A stretch of DNA of 64,000 nt from Asaia sp. W19. GTDB lineage: Bacteria; Pseudomonadota; Alphaproteobacteria; Acetobacterales; Acetobacteraceae. Location: the NCBI RefSeq assembly GCF_003994335.1, contig NZ_PNQZ01000019.1:62002-126001 (forward strand), read 5' to 3'. The position numbers were made by a program, and so were the translations under genes. The notes below the pieces were generated by a model. That model did not search any database. It saw only the letters and a list, made by a program, of their open reading frames with translations, and was not told the origin of the DNA. Shown piece by piece: positions 8,203 through 15,680 of the stretch. Within the stretch, counting starts at the first letter, position 1. Each line of letters begins with the position of its first letter.

Positions 8203-9524
8203 TCCTCCAGGATTCTGGCACGGGCAAGACCCGCGCGCTCGAGGGTTTCACCAAGGGCGACCAGACGATCCTCGCGTCCCGGCTGGGCGACGAGTTGCAG
8301 ACCCAGAGGGAGGCCCTTAACGGCTAGGGGCACGGTAAGTACTGGAAACCCCGCCAGGGTGAGGGGCTGGGTATAGAGGCCCAGATTGGCCCGTGCAGGC
8401 ACGCTGCGCCCGCTCACCATGATCATGGGCGCGTCGATCGGCGGCGCCTCCCCGACAACGGCGGGAGCCACGAGAATATCGGCCTGCGCAAACGCCTCAT
8501 GCATGGCCGCACGGAACCAGCGTCGCAGCTTGTGCGCCTGAAAGACGTGGGGGGCCGGAACGAGCGCTCCGGCCAGAAGGCGATCGCGCACGGCAGGGTC
8601 ATAGAGCGACGCTTGGCTGCGCAACGTCTGGAGGTGCAGCGCCCCTCCTTCCGAGGCGCTGATCACGAACGCTGCCGCGCGCGCCGCGTCAACGCGCGGC
8701 AGGTCGACCTCCTGCGTGATGGAAAGGGCCCGGCAGAAATTGTTCAGTGCCGCGGCCATGGGAGCTGACAAATCGGTGTCGAACCATCCTCCAAGCCGGG
8801 CCAGCCTGAGGGAACCTGCCTCAACGGCCCTAAGCGCCTGCCCCGACAGGATCTCGGTCACGACCCGCAGATCGGCCGCACTCGAGACGAATGGGCCGAC
8901 CGTATCGAGGCTGGCGACGAAGGGAAACGACCCTTCTGTCGGGAACAGATTCTGGGTGGGACGCAATCCCCAGACGCCGCAGAGCGACGCCGGAACACGG
9001 ATCGAGCCGTTCGTGTCCGAACCAAGTGAGAGCGGAAAATACCCTGCTGCCACGCCCGCTGCCGACCCACCTGATGATCCCCCTGCGAGGCGGGACGGAT
9101 CATGCGGATTGCGGGTCAGCCCGTAATGGGCGTTATCTGTCGCAAAGCCATAGGCGAATTCGTCCATGTTCGTGGTAGCCAGCGGAATTGCACCCGCCTC
9201 GACCAGACGGCTGACGAGCGCCGCGTCACAATCGGCGACGGGCCGATCGGCAAGCACGCGAGACCCTGCCGTGGTAACCACCCCCTCGACATCAAACAGA
9301 TCCTTGATGCCGAAAGGCACCCCGGCCAGCGGTCCCGGATCGATGCCCTCAGCCACGCGCGCATCCACATGACGCGCCTGATCGAGAGCACGCCGGGCAA
9401 GAAGCCGAGTGACCGCATTGATCCCACCATCACGTCGGGTCACCCGATCCAGACAGGTTTCAATCACTCCGACAGCGCGTCGCTCGCCCGTGCGGATGGC
9501 GCGGGCCAGTTCAAGGGCATTCAT
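8199..9524 (-). CDS. AtzE-family amidohydrolase (amidase signature)
   Basis: 441 residues with a complete amidase-signature triad: K74 in GIKDLFDVEG, cis-Ser S150 in AGGSSGGSAAG, and nucleophile S174 in DTNGSIRVPAS, with the 24-residue S-S spacing of the family. AtzE enzymes act with the small AtzG subunit on carboxy-ureide compounds such as 1-carboxybiuret. In purine operons the substrate is probably a related N-carboxy or ureido amide. The start ATG overlaps the stop of the AtzG-like gene and its stop overlaps the HpxW-like start, so the three proteins are tightly coupled. The fold is certain, the substrate is inferred. Confidence 0.88.
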   Translation of the reverse strand: MNALELARAIRTGERRAVGVIETCLDRVTRRDGGINAVTRLLARRALDQARHVDARVAEGIDPGPLAGVPFGIKDLFDVEGVVTTAGSRVLADRPVADCDAALVSRLVEAGAIPLATTNMDEFAYGFATDNAHYGLTRNPHDPSRLAGGSSGGSAAGVAAGYFPLSLGSDTNGSIRVPASLCGVWGLRPTQNLFPTEGSFPFVASLDTVGPFVSSAADLRVVTEILSGQALRAVEAGSLRLARLGGWFDTDLSAPMAAALNNFCRALSITQEVDLPRVDAARAAAFVISASEGGALHLQTLRSQASLYDPAVRDRLLAGALVPAPHVFQAHKLRRWFRAAMHEAFAQADILVAPAVVGEAPPIDAPMIMVSGRSVPARANLGLYTQPLTLAGFPVLTVPLAVKGLPLGLQLVAQPGREDRLVALGETLERAGLARARILED

Positions 9525-9694
9525 GGATGATACTCGAAAGCCGGTTCGAGGCGCTCAGGCAGGTCAAGCGCCATGACGAGCGCCTCATACTGCCCTATCA
9601 GCGCGAGATTGCGCATTACCTCGGAACGATATTCTTCCGGAATAACCAGTCCAAGAGCTGCCGCACGGGCAGCGAGTTCGTCCTCTCCGATCAT
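9521..9694 (-). CDS. AtzG/HpxX-like small amidase subunit (DUF4089)
   Basis: 57 residues, easily missed by length cut-offs. It starts MIGEDELAARAAALGLVIPE and closes with ALDLPERLEPAFEYHP. That layout (short helix pair, then a Leu-Pro-x-x-x-Glu-Pro tail) is the DUF4089/AtzG pattern. AtzG binds AtzE and is needed for its folding and activity in Pseudomonas ADP. Its ATG overlaps the stop of the FAD oxidoreductase and its TGA overlaps the AtzE start, leaving no room for another gene. Context and tail motif make this a confident call despite the size. Confidence 0.85.
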   Translation of the reverse strand: MIGEDELAARAAALGLVIPEEYRSEVMRNLALIGQYEALVMALDLPERLEPAFEYHP

Positions 9695-11133
9695 GCCTGC
9701 TCCTCACCCTCGCGCCCGAGGCTCACCAGTTCCTCGGCATCATACGCCAGGAGGCTCTCGAGATGTTTCTCCCCATCCTGCACGAAAAGGTCACCCGCTA
9801 TGGCGCGTGCGAGTCTGTCTACCCCGTAACGCATACCGCTGATGGATGCGCCGGACAGGCCCATGCTGGGCGTTGCTGCGAAAGTGAAATTATAGATCAT
9901 GCCCAGCATCGCTGAGTCGGGATGCTCGGGTTCACGAGGCAGGAACTGGCTCTGCGGCCCAAGATAGGGATAGGAGTCCAGCACGGCGCTTTCTTCGCCC
10001 TCGGGCGCGGAGAAACGATCCCCCCACAGAGCGATATTCTGCGCGAAAGAGGCTGTTTCCGGACGCTTGGAGAAATCGATCACGAACCCTGTTCCGATGA
10101 TCAGGAAGTCGAATACTTTCTCGCCATGGGGGGTCGTAACCCTGATCGTCTCGCCATCGCGTCGGGCATCGAGCCACGGGGTATCACCGTGAAAGCTGAA
10201 ACCGTCATGGCGGCTGCACCGCCAGAACGTATCCTGCGGCGGGGGCTGATTGAGATCGAAGATACGCCGCATGAAGCGCCAGCGTGTCAGATCCGGCAAA
10301 GCGGGAAAATGGGCCAGGAACCCGGCATTTTCCATCCAGCGATACGGGTTGATCCGCGGCAGGGTCTTGCGCCTGATACAGACGGCAACCGATTGCGCCC
10401 CGGCTTCAAGCGCCGTTGCGGCGTTGTCGAAGGCGGAGGCGCCACCGCCGAGCACTCCGATGCGCTTGCCACGCAGAGCCTCGAAATCGATCGGTTGATG
10501 GGTATGCGCATAAAGATGCCCAGGCACATTATTGCGAACGAATTCCGGCACATGCCAGGACCCGCTGCCCTCGATGCCGGTTGCGAGCACCAGCCGGCGC
10601 GCCCAGACGCTGTGAAGCGATCCCTCCTGGTCCTTGAAGCCCAGATGCAGCAATCCGTCCTGCCAGGTGATCTCGACCAGTTCGCGATCATGCTCGACCG
10701 GCAGGGAGAGAGTGTCACGATACCAGTCCAGATATTCCTGCCAGTCCCGTCGGTCGATTTTGCCCAGTGAGCGCCACGCATCGGCCCCATAGCGCGCCTC
10801 GAACCAGGCGCGTGGGGTTAGAGAGGGTATCCCCAGATCGGGGCCTGTCACATGTTTGGGCGTACGCAGGGTGATCATGCGCGCGAACGTGACCCAAGGG
10901 CCCGCCTGGCCTTTCACCGCGCGCTCGAAAACGCGCACATTATGCACGCCGATGCGACGCAGGGCGAAAGATGTCGCCAGTCCCCCCTGCCCCCCGCCAA
11001 TCACGGCGACATCGAGAACCGGTTCGCCATGATGGGTAAGCACAGAGGAAACCCAGGGTCCCGAGGCATAAGCGATTTTCTCCAGATCCTCGTGAACCTG
11101 GCGGGTGAGATCGTTTAGCGCTTTGTTCGGCAT
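9691..11133 (-). CDS. FAD/NAD(P)-binding monooxygenase-like oxidoreductase in the purine operon
   Basis: 480 residues. Two dinucleotide-binding signatures are visible: the FAD site VIGGGQGGLATSFALRRIG (about residues 44-62) and an NAD(P) site GVLGGGASAFDNAATALEAGA around residue 225. A later strand, DFLIIGTGF, matches the ATG-type motif of flavin-containing monooxygenases. The start MPNKALNDLT was chosen since it begins one base after the phosphatase stop. Upstream in-frame codons lie inside the phosphatase gene. The protein is not of the HpxO (phenol hydroxylase-like) class. Membership in the operon suggests oxidation of a purine-derived ring, but the reaction is unknown. Confidence 0.8.
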   Translation of the reverse strand: MPNKALNDLTRQVHEDLEKIAYASGPWVSSVLTHHGEPVLDVAVIGGGQGGLATSFALRRIGVHNVRVFERAVKGQAGPWVTFARMITLRTPKHVTGPDLGIPSLTPRAWFEARYGADAWRSLGKIDRRDWQEYLDWYRDTLSLPVEHDRELVEITWQDGLLHLGFKDQEGSLHSVWARRLVLATGIEGSGSWHVPEFVRNNVPGHLYAHTHQPIDFEALRGKRIGVLGGGASAFDNAATALEAGAQSVAVCIRRKTLPRINPYRWMENAGFLAHFPALPDLTRWRFMRRIFDLNQPPPQDTFWRCSRHDGFSFHGDTPWLDARRDGETIRVTTPHGEKVFDFLIIGTGFVIDFSKRPETASFAQNIALWGDRFSAPEGEESAVLDSYPYLGPQSQFLPREPEHPDSAMLGMIYNFTFAATPSMGLSGASISGMRYGVDRLARAIAGDLFVQDGEKHLESLLAYDAEELVSLGREGEEQA

Positions 11134-11134
11134 G

Positions 11135-11854
11135 TCAGGGCACCCGATAGAAAGGATTGGGAAGAAGGAAACCGCGTTCGGCATGGCCGCCGGCGAGGTC
11201 CGAAGGCTGGTCACCAATATTGGCGATGATGTGATAGCCCTCCTGCTCGATCCTGGCGCGCTCGGCTGATTTGTAGTCCGAAGCGGAGGGGGTATGGCTG
11301 CCCTCGGGACGCAGGACGAGTTTTACCCAGCCGTGATAGCCAGCGCTCTCAAGGTTGCGTGCCGTGTCGTTGCGCTCCCTTTCATAGCGCCCAGTCACGA
11401 AAAACAGGGATACCCCGTGCTGCTGCGCCATGTTGTAGAGCGAGAGCGTTTCCGGGAAGGCCTCGGCTCGCGCGCTCTGCTCCCAGGCCTCGACCCCGCA
11501 AGGTCCCTTGGGTAGAGAGGCGCACTGACCCTCACGGAAATAGGCGAACTGATTTGCCGCGATCTCGGGCCAGTTCGACAGAGACGTCTCGTCGATATCG
11601 AGGATGACGGCCGGTTTGACCACGTGAGAGGAGCGCAGGCGTATCCAGTCTTCGGCGTCCTGGAGCACGGAATTGAAATCGCGCTCATATGCCCCACTAT
11701 CATGGTAGCGGGTGGCGTTCAGGGCGGCATCCCCCACATTGACAGGCGCGGCCAGGGCGTAGCCGGGTAAAGCCATCGTCATCAGCAGCGGGCCCAGGCA
11801 TCTCAGGCGACCAAGCACCTGCTTCCTGCCCGTATCCTTCCTGTGCAGGGACAT
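11135..11854 (-). CDS. Secreted HAD-superfamily (class B-type) acid phosphatase
   Basis: 239 residues. The start MSLHRKDTGRKQ gives a basic n-region, a hydrophobic segment (LGPLLMTMALPGYALA) and an AxA-like cleavage site, so the product is exported. The HAD motif I is VILDIDETSLSN (nucleophile Asp and acid/base Asp), motif II is the Thr in FFVTGRYERERN, and motif III/IV lies near NIGDQPSDLAGG. Family members dephosphorylate nucleotides and other phosphomonoesters in the periplasm. As first gene of the purine operon it may liberate nucleosides from nucleotides for uptake. A longer in-frame start at 11941 adds 29 residues that do not look like a signal peptide. Confidence 0.85.
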   Translation of the reverse strand: MSLHRKDTGRKQVLGRLRCLGPLLMTMALPGYALAAPVNVGDAALNATRYHDSGAYERDFNSVLQDAEDWIRLRSSHVVKPAVILDIDETSLSNWPEIAANQFAYFREGQCASLPKGPCGVEAWEQSARAEAFPETLSLYNMAQQHGVSLFFVTGRYERERNDTARNLESAGYHGWVKLVLRPEGSHTPSASDYKSAERARIEQEGYHIIANIGDQPSDLAGGHAERGFLLPNPFYRVP

Positions 11855-11946
11855 CACGTTCTCACTCACCTGGTCCGTCTCTCCCTTTTGCCGCCTCACT
11901 CTCCGGGTTGTAACTCCGGTCAATGCATCGCAGCGCAGCATAAATC

Positions 11947-11986
11947 AGCGATCATGCCCATGACATAAATCATGGGCATGATCGCT
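11947..11986. repeat. Near-perfect long palindrome, 17-bp arms with 6-base loop
   Basis: The left arm AGCGATCATGCCCATGA (11947-11963) is exactly complementary to 11970-11986, and the loop is CATAAA. It lies between the divergent phosphatase operon and the TetR gene, about 90 bases upstream of the phosphatase start. No T-run follows on either side, so it is not a classical terminator. It may be a regulatory binding site or an RNA hairpin in the operon leader. Confidence 0.75.
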
Positions 11987-12125
11987 TCGTGTAAGGCGAG
12001 GCGTTCATCCTTCGCGCAGCGCGTTATCACCGCAAGTGAAACAGATCACGAGCGCAACGTCCAGCATCTTGTATACCAGAAAAAGGAGCTCCGCCGGCAG
12101 GGGCAAGGAGACGTGTCTTTACTTT

Positions 12126-12157
12126 TTCAAATACTTGAACATAGTGGCGTGATGTTC
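12126..12157. promoter_or_regulatory. Overlapping inverted repeats upstream of the TetR gene (putative operator)
   Basis: Two dyads overlap here: TTCAA-ATAC-TTGAA (12126-12139) and GAACAT-N9-ATGTTC (12137-12157). They end 40 bases before the TTG start of the TetR gene. A further dyad, TTGTATACCA, is at 12069-12078. Positions suit autorepression by the TetR protein and control of the divergent purine operon. This is a prediction from symmetry only; the E. coli RutR site has a different sequence. Confidence 0.4.
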
Positions 12158-12197
12158 GGGCGTAATCACATCGCGCCGCCCTAGGAGGAATGAAGCG

Positions 12198-12794
12198 TTG
12201 GGTGCTCCTCGCGAAATAGCCGTAGTCACAATTCTGGACGCCGCGCAAAAAGTTTTTGCGGAACACGGATTCAGTGGCGCAAGCATCGCCGAAGTTGCTC
12301 GGGTCGCGGGCATTCCCAAGGCGAATATTCATTATTATTTTTCAACGAAAGAAACTCTGTATCAGGAAGTCCTGCGTCGGACGATGCAGGAATGGCTTGG
12401 GGGCTGCGAAGCCTGGCTCAAGCCCGAGATGCCCGCATCGGAAGCCTTGGAGGGCTATATCGAGGCAAAACTCGCCTTCTCGCGCAGTAATCCCCAGGCC
12501 TCACGCGTATTTGCGCACGAAATTCTTGGGGGCGCGCGCTACCTGCAGGACTATATCTCCAGCACGTTGCGCGAGGCGATCCGTCCATTCGAAGCGACAA
12601 TTGCGGTGTGGATGGACCGGCAGGAAATCCCCAGGGGCGACCCCCTCCACTTCCTGTTCTGTCTTTGGGCGATGACACAGTGGTACGCGGACATGCAGCC
12701 ACAACTCACCGGTCTTCTGGGCCAGAAATCACTGGAGGAGAAGGATTTCAGCGCAGCAGCCAGGACCATCCTCTCCCTCGTCACACGGGCCTGA
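12198..12794 (+). CDS. TetR-family regulator, RutR-like
   Basis: 198 residues. The N-terminal helix-turn-helix spans about residues 10-55 (ILDAAQKVFAEHGFSGASI, then KANIHYYFSTKETLY). The C-terminal domain resembles E. coli RutR in order and wording: NPQASRVFAHEILGGA and LWAMTQWYADMQPQL. RutR senses uracil and controls pyrimidine and purine nitrogen genes, which fits this neighbourhood. The start is a TTG 9 bases after a perfect AGGAGG (12183-12188). An ATG at 12190 is out of frame and stops after nine codons. It is divergent from the purine operon, which it probably regulates; ligand identity is inference. Confidence 0.85.
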   Translation: MGAPREIAVVTILDAAQKVFAEHGFSGASIAEVARVAGIPKANIHYYFSTKETLYQEVLRRTMQEWLGGCEAWLKPEMPASEALEGYIEAKLAFSRSNPQASRVFAHEILGGARYLQDYISSTLREAIRPFEATIAVWMDRQEIPRGDPLHFLFCLWAMTQWYADMQPQLTGLLGQKSLEEKDFSAAARTILSLVTRA

Positions 12795-13114
12795 GCCACA
12801 CTTCTTCCCATGTTCGATGACGAGCCGAGGATACGCCTCATCGCGTTCATCGCTACGGCTGGGGCCGTCGGTCTCCCTATGATCGCGCATCTTCGGACTT
12901 CCACCCCCATTCGCAAGGCAGCGCGCGTCCGTCTCGGTCAGGCCGGATCTACAGGGAAAGACACTCTGGTCAGGGCCCGAACCGTGCCATTGCCAAAGGC
13001 GATCCCACCCGTCATCGTTTCACACGCTCGCCGACATGACGCCTCCCGTTTCGGCGCGTCGGGCCCACGGCCCCTTTCGCGTTCACCATCATGGCGACCA
13101 CAGGAGTTCGGAAC
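12795..13114. other. Gene-free spacer between TetR and M20 genes
   Basis: No convincing gene, tRNA or terminator was seen in these 320 bases. Open frames here lack ribosome sites and family features. The last bases carry the AGGAG that serves the M20 gene at 13115, so a promoter for that gene may lie here. Confidence 0.5.
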
Positions 13115-14389
13115 ATGCCAAATCATCAGCCCATCTTGCCGGAAAACAACGGCATTGACGCCGAGGCTCTCTGGCATGACCTGCTTGAAGCAGCCGAATT
13201 CGGGGCCACTGCCAAGGGCGGCGTGTCTCGTCTCGCCCTGACGCCGGAAGACCGTCAGGTGCGCGACTGGTTTGCGCGTACATGTATCTCGCTAGGGGCG
13301 ACCCTCTCTACCGATGGGATGGGCAACCAGTTCGCCCGCTTCGAGGGGCGTGAGCCTGGCCTCGCCCCCATTGCGATCGGGAGCCATCTCGACAGCCCGC
13401 CCAGCGGCGGGAAATTCGCTGGCGTCGTCGGCGCGGTCGCCGGTATCGCCATCTTGCGGGCGTTGCGCGAGAGCGGGGTCCGGACCCGTCACCCTATCGA
13501 GATCGTGAACTGGACAAACGAAGAAGGCGCGCGCTTCTCCCCGGCCATGCTCGGATCGGGCGTTTTTTCGGGCGTCTTCACGTCGGCGTTCGCATTGAGT
13601 CGCGTGGACGCTTCGGGCACCTTCTTCGAAGAAGCGTTGGGTGCGATAGAGGCCGCAGGGAGCGCGGCCCGCGGTTCTCATGAACTCACCGCCTATCTCG
13701 AACTCGATATCGAACAGGGCCCCGTTCTTGAGGCGGAGCGCTGCGCTATTGGCATAGTGACCGGCGTTCAGGGCATGCGCTGGTACGAAGTCACGGTAAG
13801 CGGTCGGGAGACCCATGCGGGTACCACCCCCATGACGATGCGTGCCGACGCCTTGCAGGCCGCAGCACGACTGATGGCCTCGGTACAGGAGATCGCGCTC
13901 AATCGCGCGCCTCATGCCGTGGGAACAGTGGGCAGGGTTTCCCTCAAGCCCAACAACCCCAACACCGTGCCGGGCGAGGTCTGCTTCAGCGTGGATCTGC
14001 GTGACCCGAATGACGCGGTCGTGCTCGCCATGGAAAACAGCTTCCGCGACCGTGCCGCTGCCCTTGCGCGCGAATATGGGGTGAATATCGGTATCCGAGA
14101 GGTGTGGGACTTGCCTGCCACCCAGTTCGACCAACGCGTGATCGATGCGATCGCCCATGCCACTCGCAGCCTGCACCTCACTGCCAGAGAACTCATTTCA
14201 GGCGCGGGACACGACGCTGTCTATCTGGCGCGTGTCGTGCCGAGCGCCATGATCTTCGTGCCATGTGCCGGTGGCCTCAGCCATAATGAAGCCGAGTCCG
14301 CGACGAAAGAAGACATCGCTGCCGGGGCTGCAGTGTTGATGCAAAGCCTGCTGGCTATCGACGTACGACTGGATCCGCCGACTGCGTGA
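13115..14389 (+). CDS. M20-family Zn-dependent amidohydrolase/carbamoylase (allantoate amidohydrolase or beta-ureidopropionase type)
   Basis: 424 residues. Family members hydrolyse N-carbamoyl amino acids or allantoate with two metal ions. Visible: H91 in GSHLDS, E136-E137 in NWTNEEGARF, the His in GRETHAGTTPM, and the final His ligand in GLSHNEAE. The bridging Asp normally found 11 residues after the first His (GGKFDG) is A102 here (GGKFAG, codon GCT at 13418-13420). Loss of this ligand would be expected to impair or alter metal binding. The start MPNHQPILPE has AGGAG 8 bases upstream. Context supports a ureide or pyrimidine breakdown role. Confidence 0.85.
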   Translation: MPNHQPILPENNGIDAEALWHDLLEAAEFGATAKGGVSRLALTPEDRQVRDWFARTCISLGATLSTDGMGNQFARFEGREPGLAPIAIGSHLDSPPSGGKFAGVVGAVAGIAILRALRESGVRTRHPIEIVNWTNEEGARFSPAMLGSGVFSGVFTSAFALSRVDASGTFFEEALGAIEAAGSAARGSHELTAYLELDIEQGPVLEAERCAIGIVTGVQGMRWYEVTVSGRETHAGTTPMTMRADALQAAARLMASVQEIALNRAPHAVGTVGRVSLKPNNPNTVPGEVCFSVDLRDPNDAVVLAMENSFRDRAAALAREYGVNIGIREVWDLPATQFDQRVIDAIAHATRSLHLTARELISGAGHDAVYLARVVPSAMIFVPCAGGLSHNEAESATKEDIAAGAAVLMQSLLAIDVRLDPPTA

Positions 14390-14401
14390 CGGGGCGCAGT
14401 A

Positions 14402-15571
14402 TCATTCCTGACTAATCACAGGCCCCGCCGCGTTCTTGCGGGCAAGCAGGACGATCACAAACGCGATCCCAGCCAGAGCCGTGCCGCTCATGGAGACCGC
14501 TCCGTAGCCGAGCCCGGCGGAGAGCACGCCGCCCCCCAGCCACGCACCGAGGGCGTTACCAAGGTTGAACGCCCCGATATTGACAGAGGAAGCGAGCGCA
14601 GGCGCCTTTCGGGCGGCCTGCATGGTGCGCATCTGAAGCGCTGGCATGATGGCGAAAGAAGCTGCGCTCCAGACCAGAATACCTGCGATCGCGCCCACAG
14701 AACTAACGGCGAGAAACGGATAGACGAGCATGACCGCGCCGAGCACGGGCAGCATCACCTTGAGCGCGAAGCCCGTGGAGCGATCGGCCAGCCTTCCGCC
14801 AAGAGCCGCGCCGATACTGAACCCGACCCCGATGGTCATCAGGGCCAGCGTCACCAGTGCATCGCTCGCCCGTGTGATGGTGTGCAGGAAGGGCGCAATA
14901 TAGGTGTAGAGAACGAACATGATCCCAGCCCCGAGTGTCGTGACCGTCAGGGCCAGGAGCACCTCCCCGCCCATGAGCACGCGCAACTCGCCCAGAACAT
15001 CCGGTCGCGCCGATCGGCCTCGTGGCGGAAGTGCGACGGAAAGAGCCAATACGGCAAGGGCACCGAGCAGGGCCGTGACCAGAAACGCGCTGCGCCAGCC
15101 CATGGTATCGCCAAGCCAGGTTGCCGCCGGCACGCCAAAGATATTCGCTATGGTCAGGCCCAGAAACATCGAGGCCACTGCCGATGCACGCCGCTCCGGC
15201 GCGACCACACTCGATGCCTCGACCGCGCCGAGACCAAAAAAGGCGCCGTGTGAGAGACTGGTCACCACGCGCCAGAACATGAGCAGGGCGTAGCTGTGGC
15301 TCAATCCGGCCCCAAGATTGCCGATGATATAAAGCGCCATCAACCCGATCAGGGCGGCCTTGCGTGAGACCGCTCCGAGCAGGAGCGTCATGAACGGCGC
15401 GCCGATCATGACGCCGAAGGCATAGGCGCTCACGAGCCCTCCTGCCTTCGGCACGCTGACATGCAGATCCTGCGCAATGACCGGCAACAGCCCCATTGGG
15501 GTGAATTCGGTCGTGCCAATGGCAAAGGCCCCTACTGCCAGAGAAAGCAGCGCGCTGCGAGCAGACGCCAT
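14402..15571 (-). CDS. MFS transporter, DHA1-type drug/arabinose exporter-like
   Basis: 389 residues with about twelve hydrophobic helices in two halves. The opening GAFAIGTTEFTPMGLLPVIAQDL, the VSAYAFGVMIGAPF segment and the SLSHGAFFGLGAV helix are characteristic of the AraJ/YdhP/NepI branch of DHA1 exporters. It pumps small molecules outward using the proton gradient; the substrate (sugar, purine nucleoside or drug) is unknown. The start MASARSALL was chosen because upstream codons are unlike a transporter N-terminus. It converges on the M20 gene and diverges from the aminotransferase. Confidence 0.88.
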   Translation of the reverse strand: MASARSALLSLAVGAFAIGTTEFTPMGLLPVIAQDLHVSVPKAGGLVSAYAFGVMIGAPFMTLLLGAVSRKAALIGLMALYIIGNLGAGLSHSYALLMFWRVVTSLSHGAFFGLGAVEASSVVAPERRASAVASMFLGLTIANIFGVPAATWLGDTMGWRSAFLVTALLGALAVLALSVALPPRGRSARPDVLGELRVLMGGEVLLALTVTTLGAGIMFVLYTYIAPFLHTITRASDALVTLALMTIGVGFSIGAALGGRLADRSTGFALKVMLPVLGAVMLVYPFLAVSSVGAIAGILVWSAASFAIMPALQMRTMQAARKAPALASSVNIGAFNLGNALGAWLGGGVLSAGLGYGAVSMSGTALAGIAFVIVLLARKNAAGPVISQE

Positions 15572-15680
15572 ATTACCCCCCGAAGAATTAAAGCTCACGC
15601 AAGTTCTTCTTACTTTGCAGAACCCGCGCGCCATGCCACCACTTGGACCTGATTTTTCCACAAGGAGCCGGAGCAAGACA

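Noticed and set aside
12190-12219. Short ATG frame overlapping the TetR ribosome site (MKRWVLLAK)
   Set aside because: Too short, and its ATG directly follows the AGGAGG with almost no spacing; the TTG start of the TetR gene fits the site better. A leader peptide is conceivable but unsupported.
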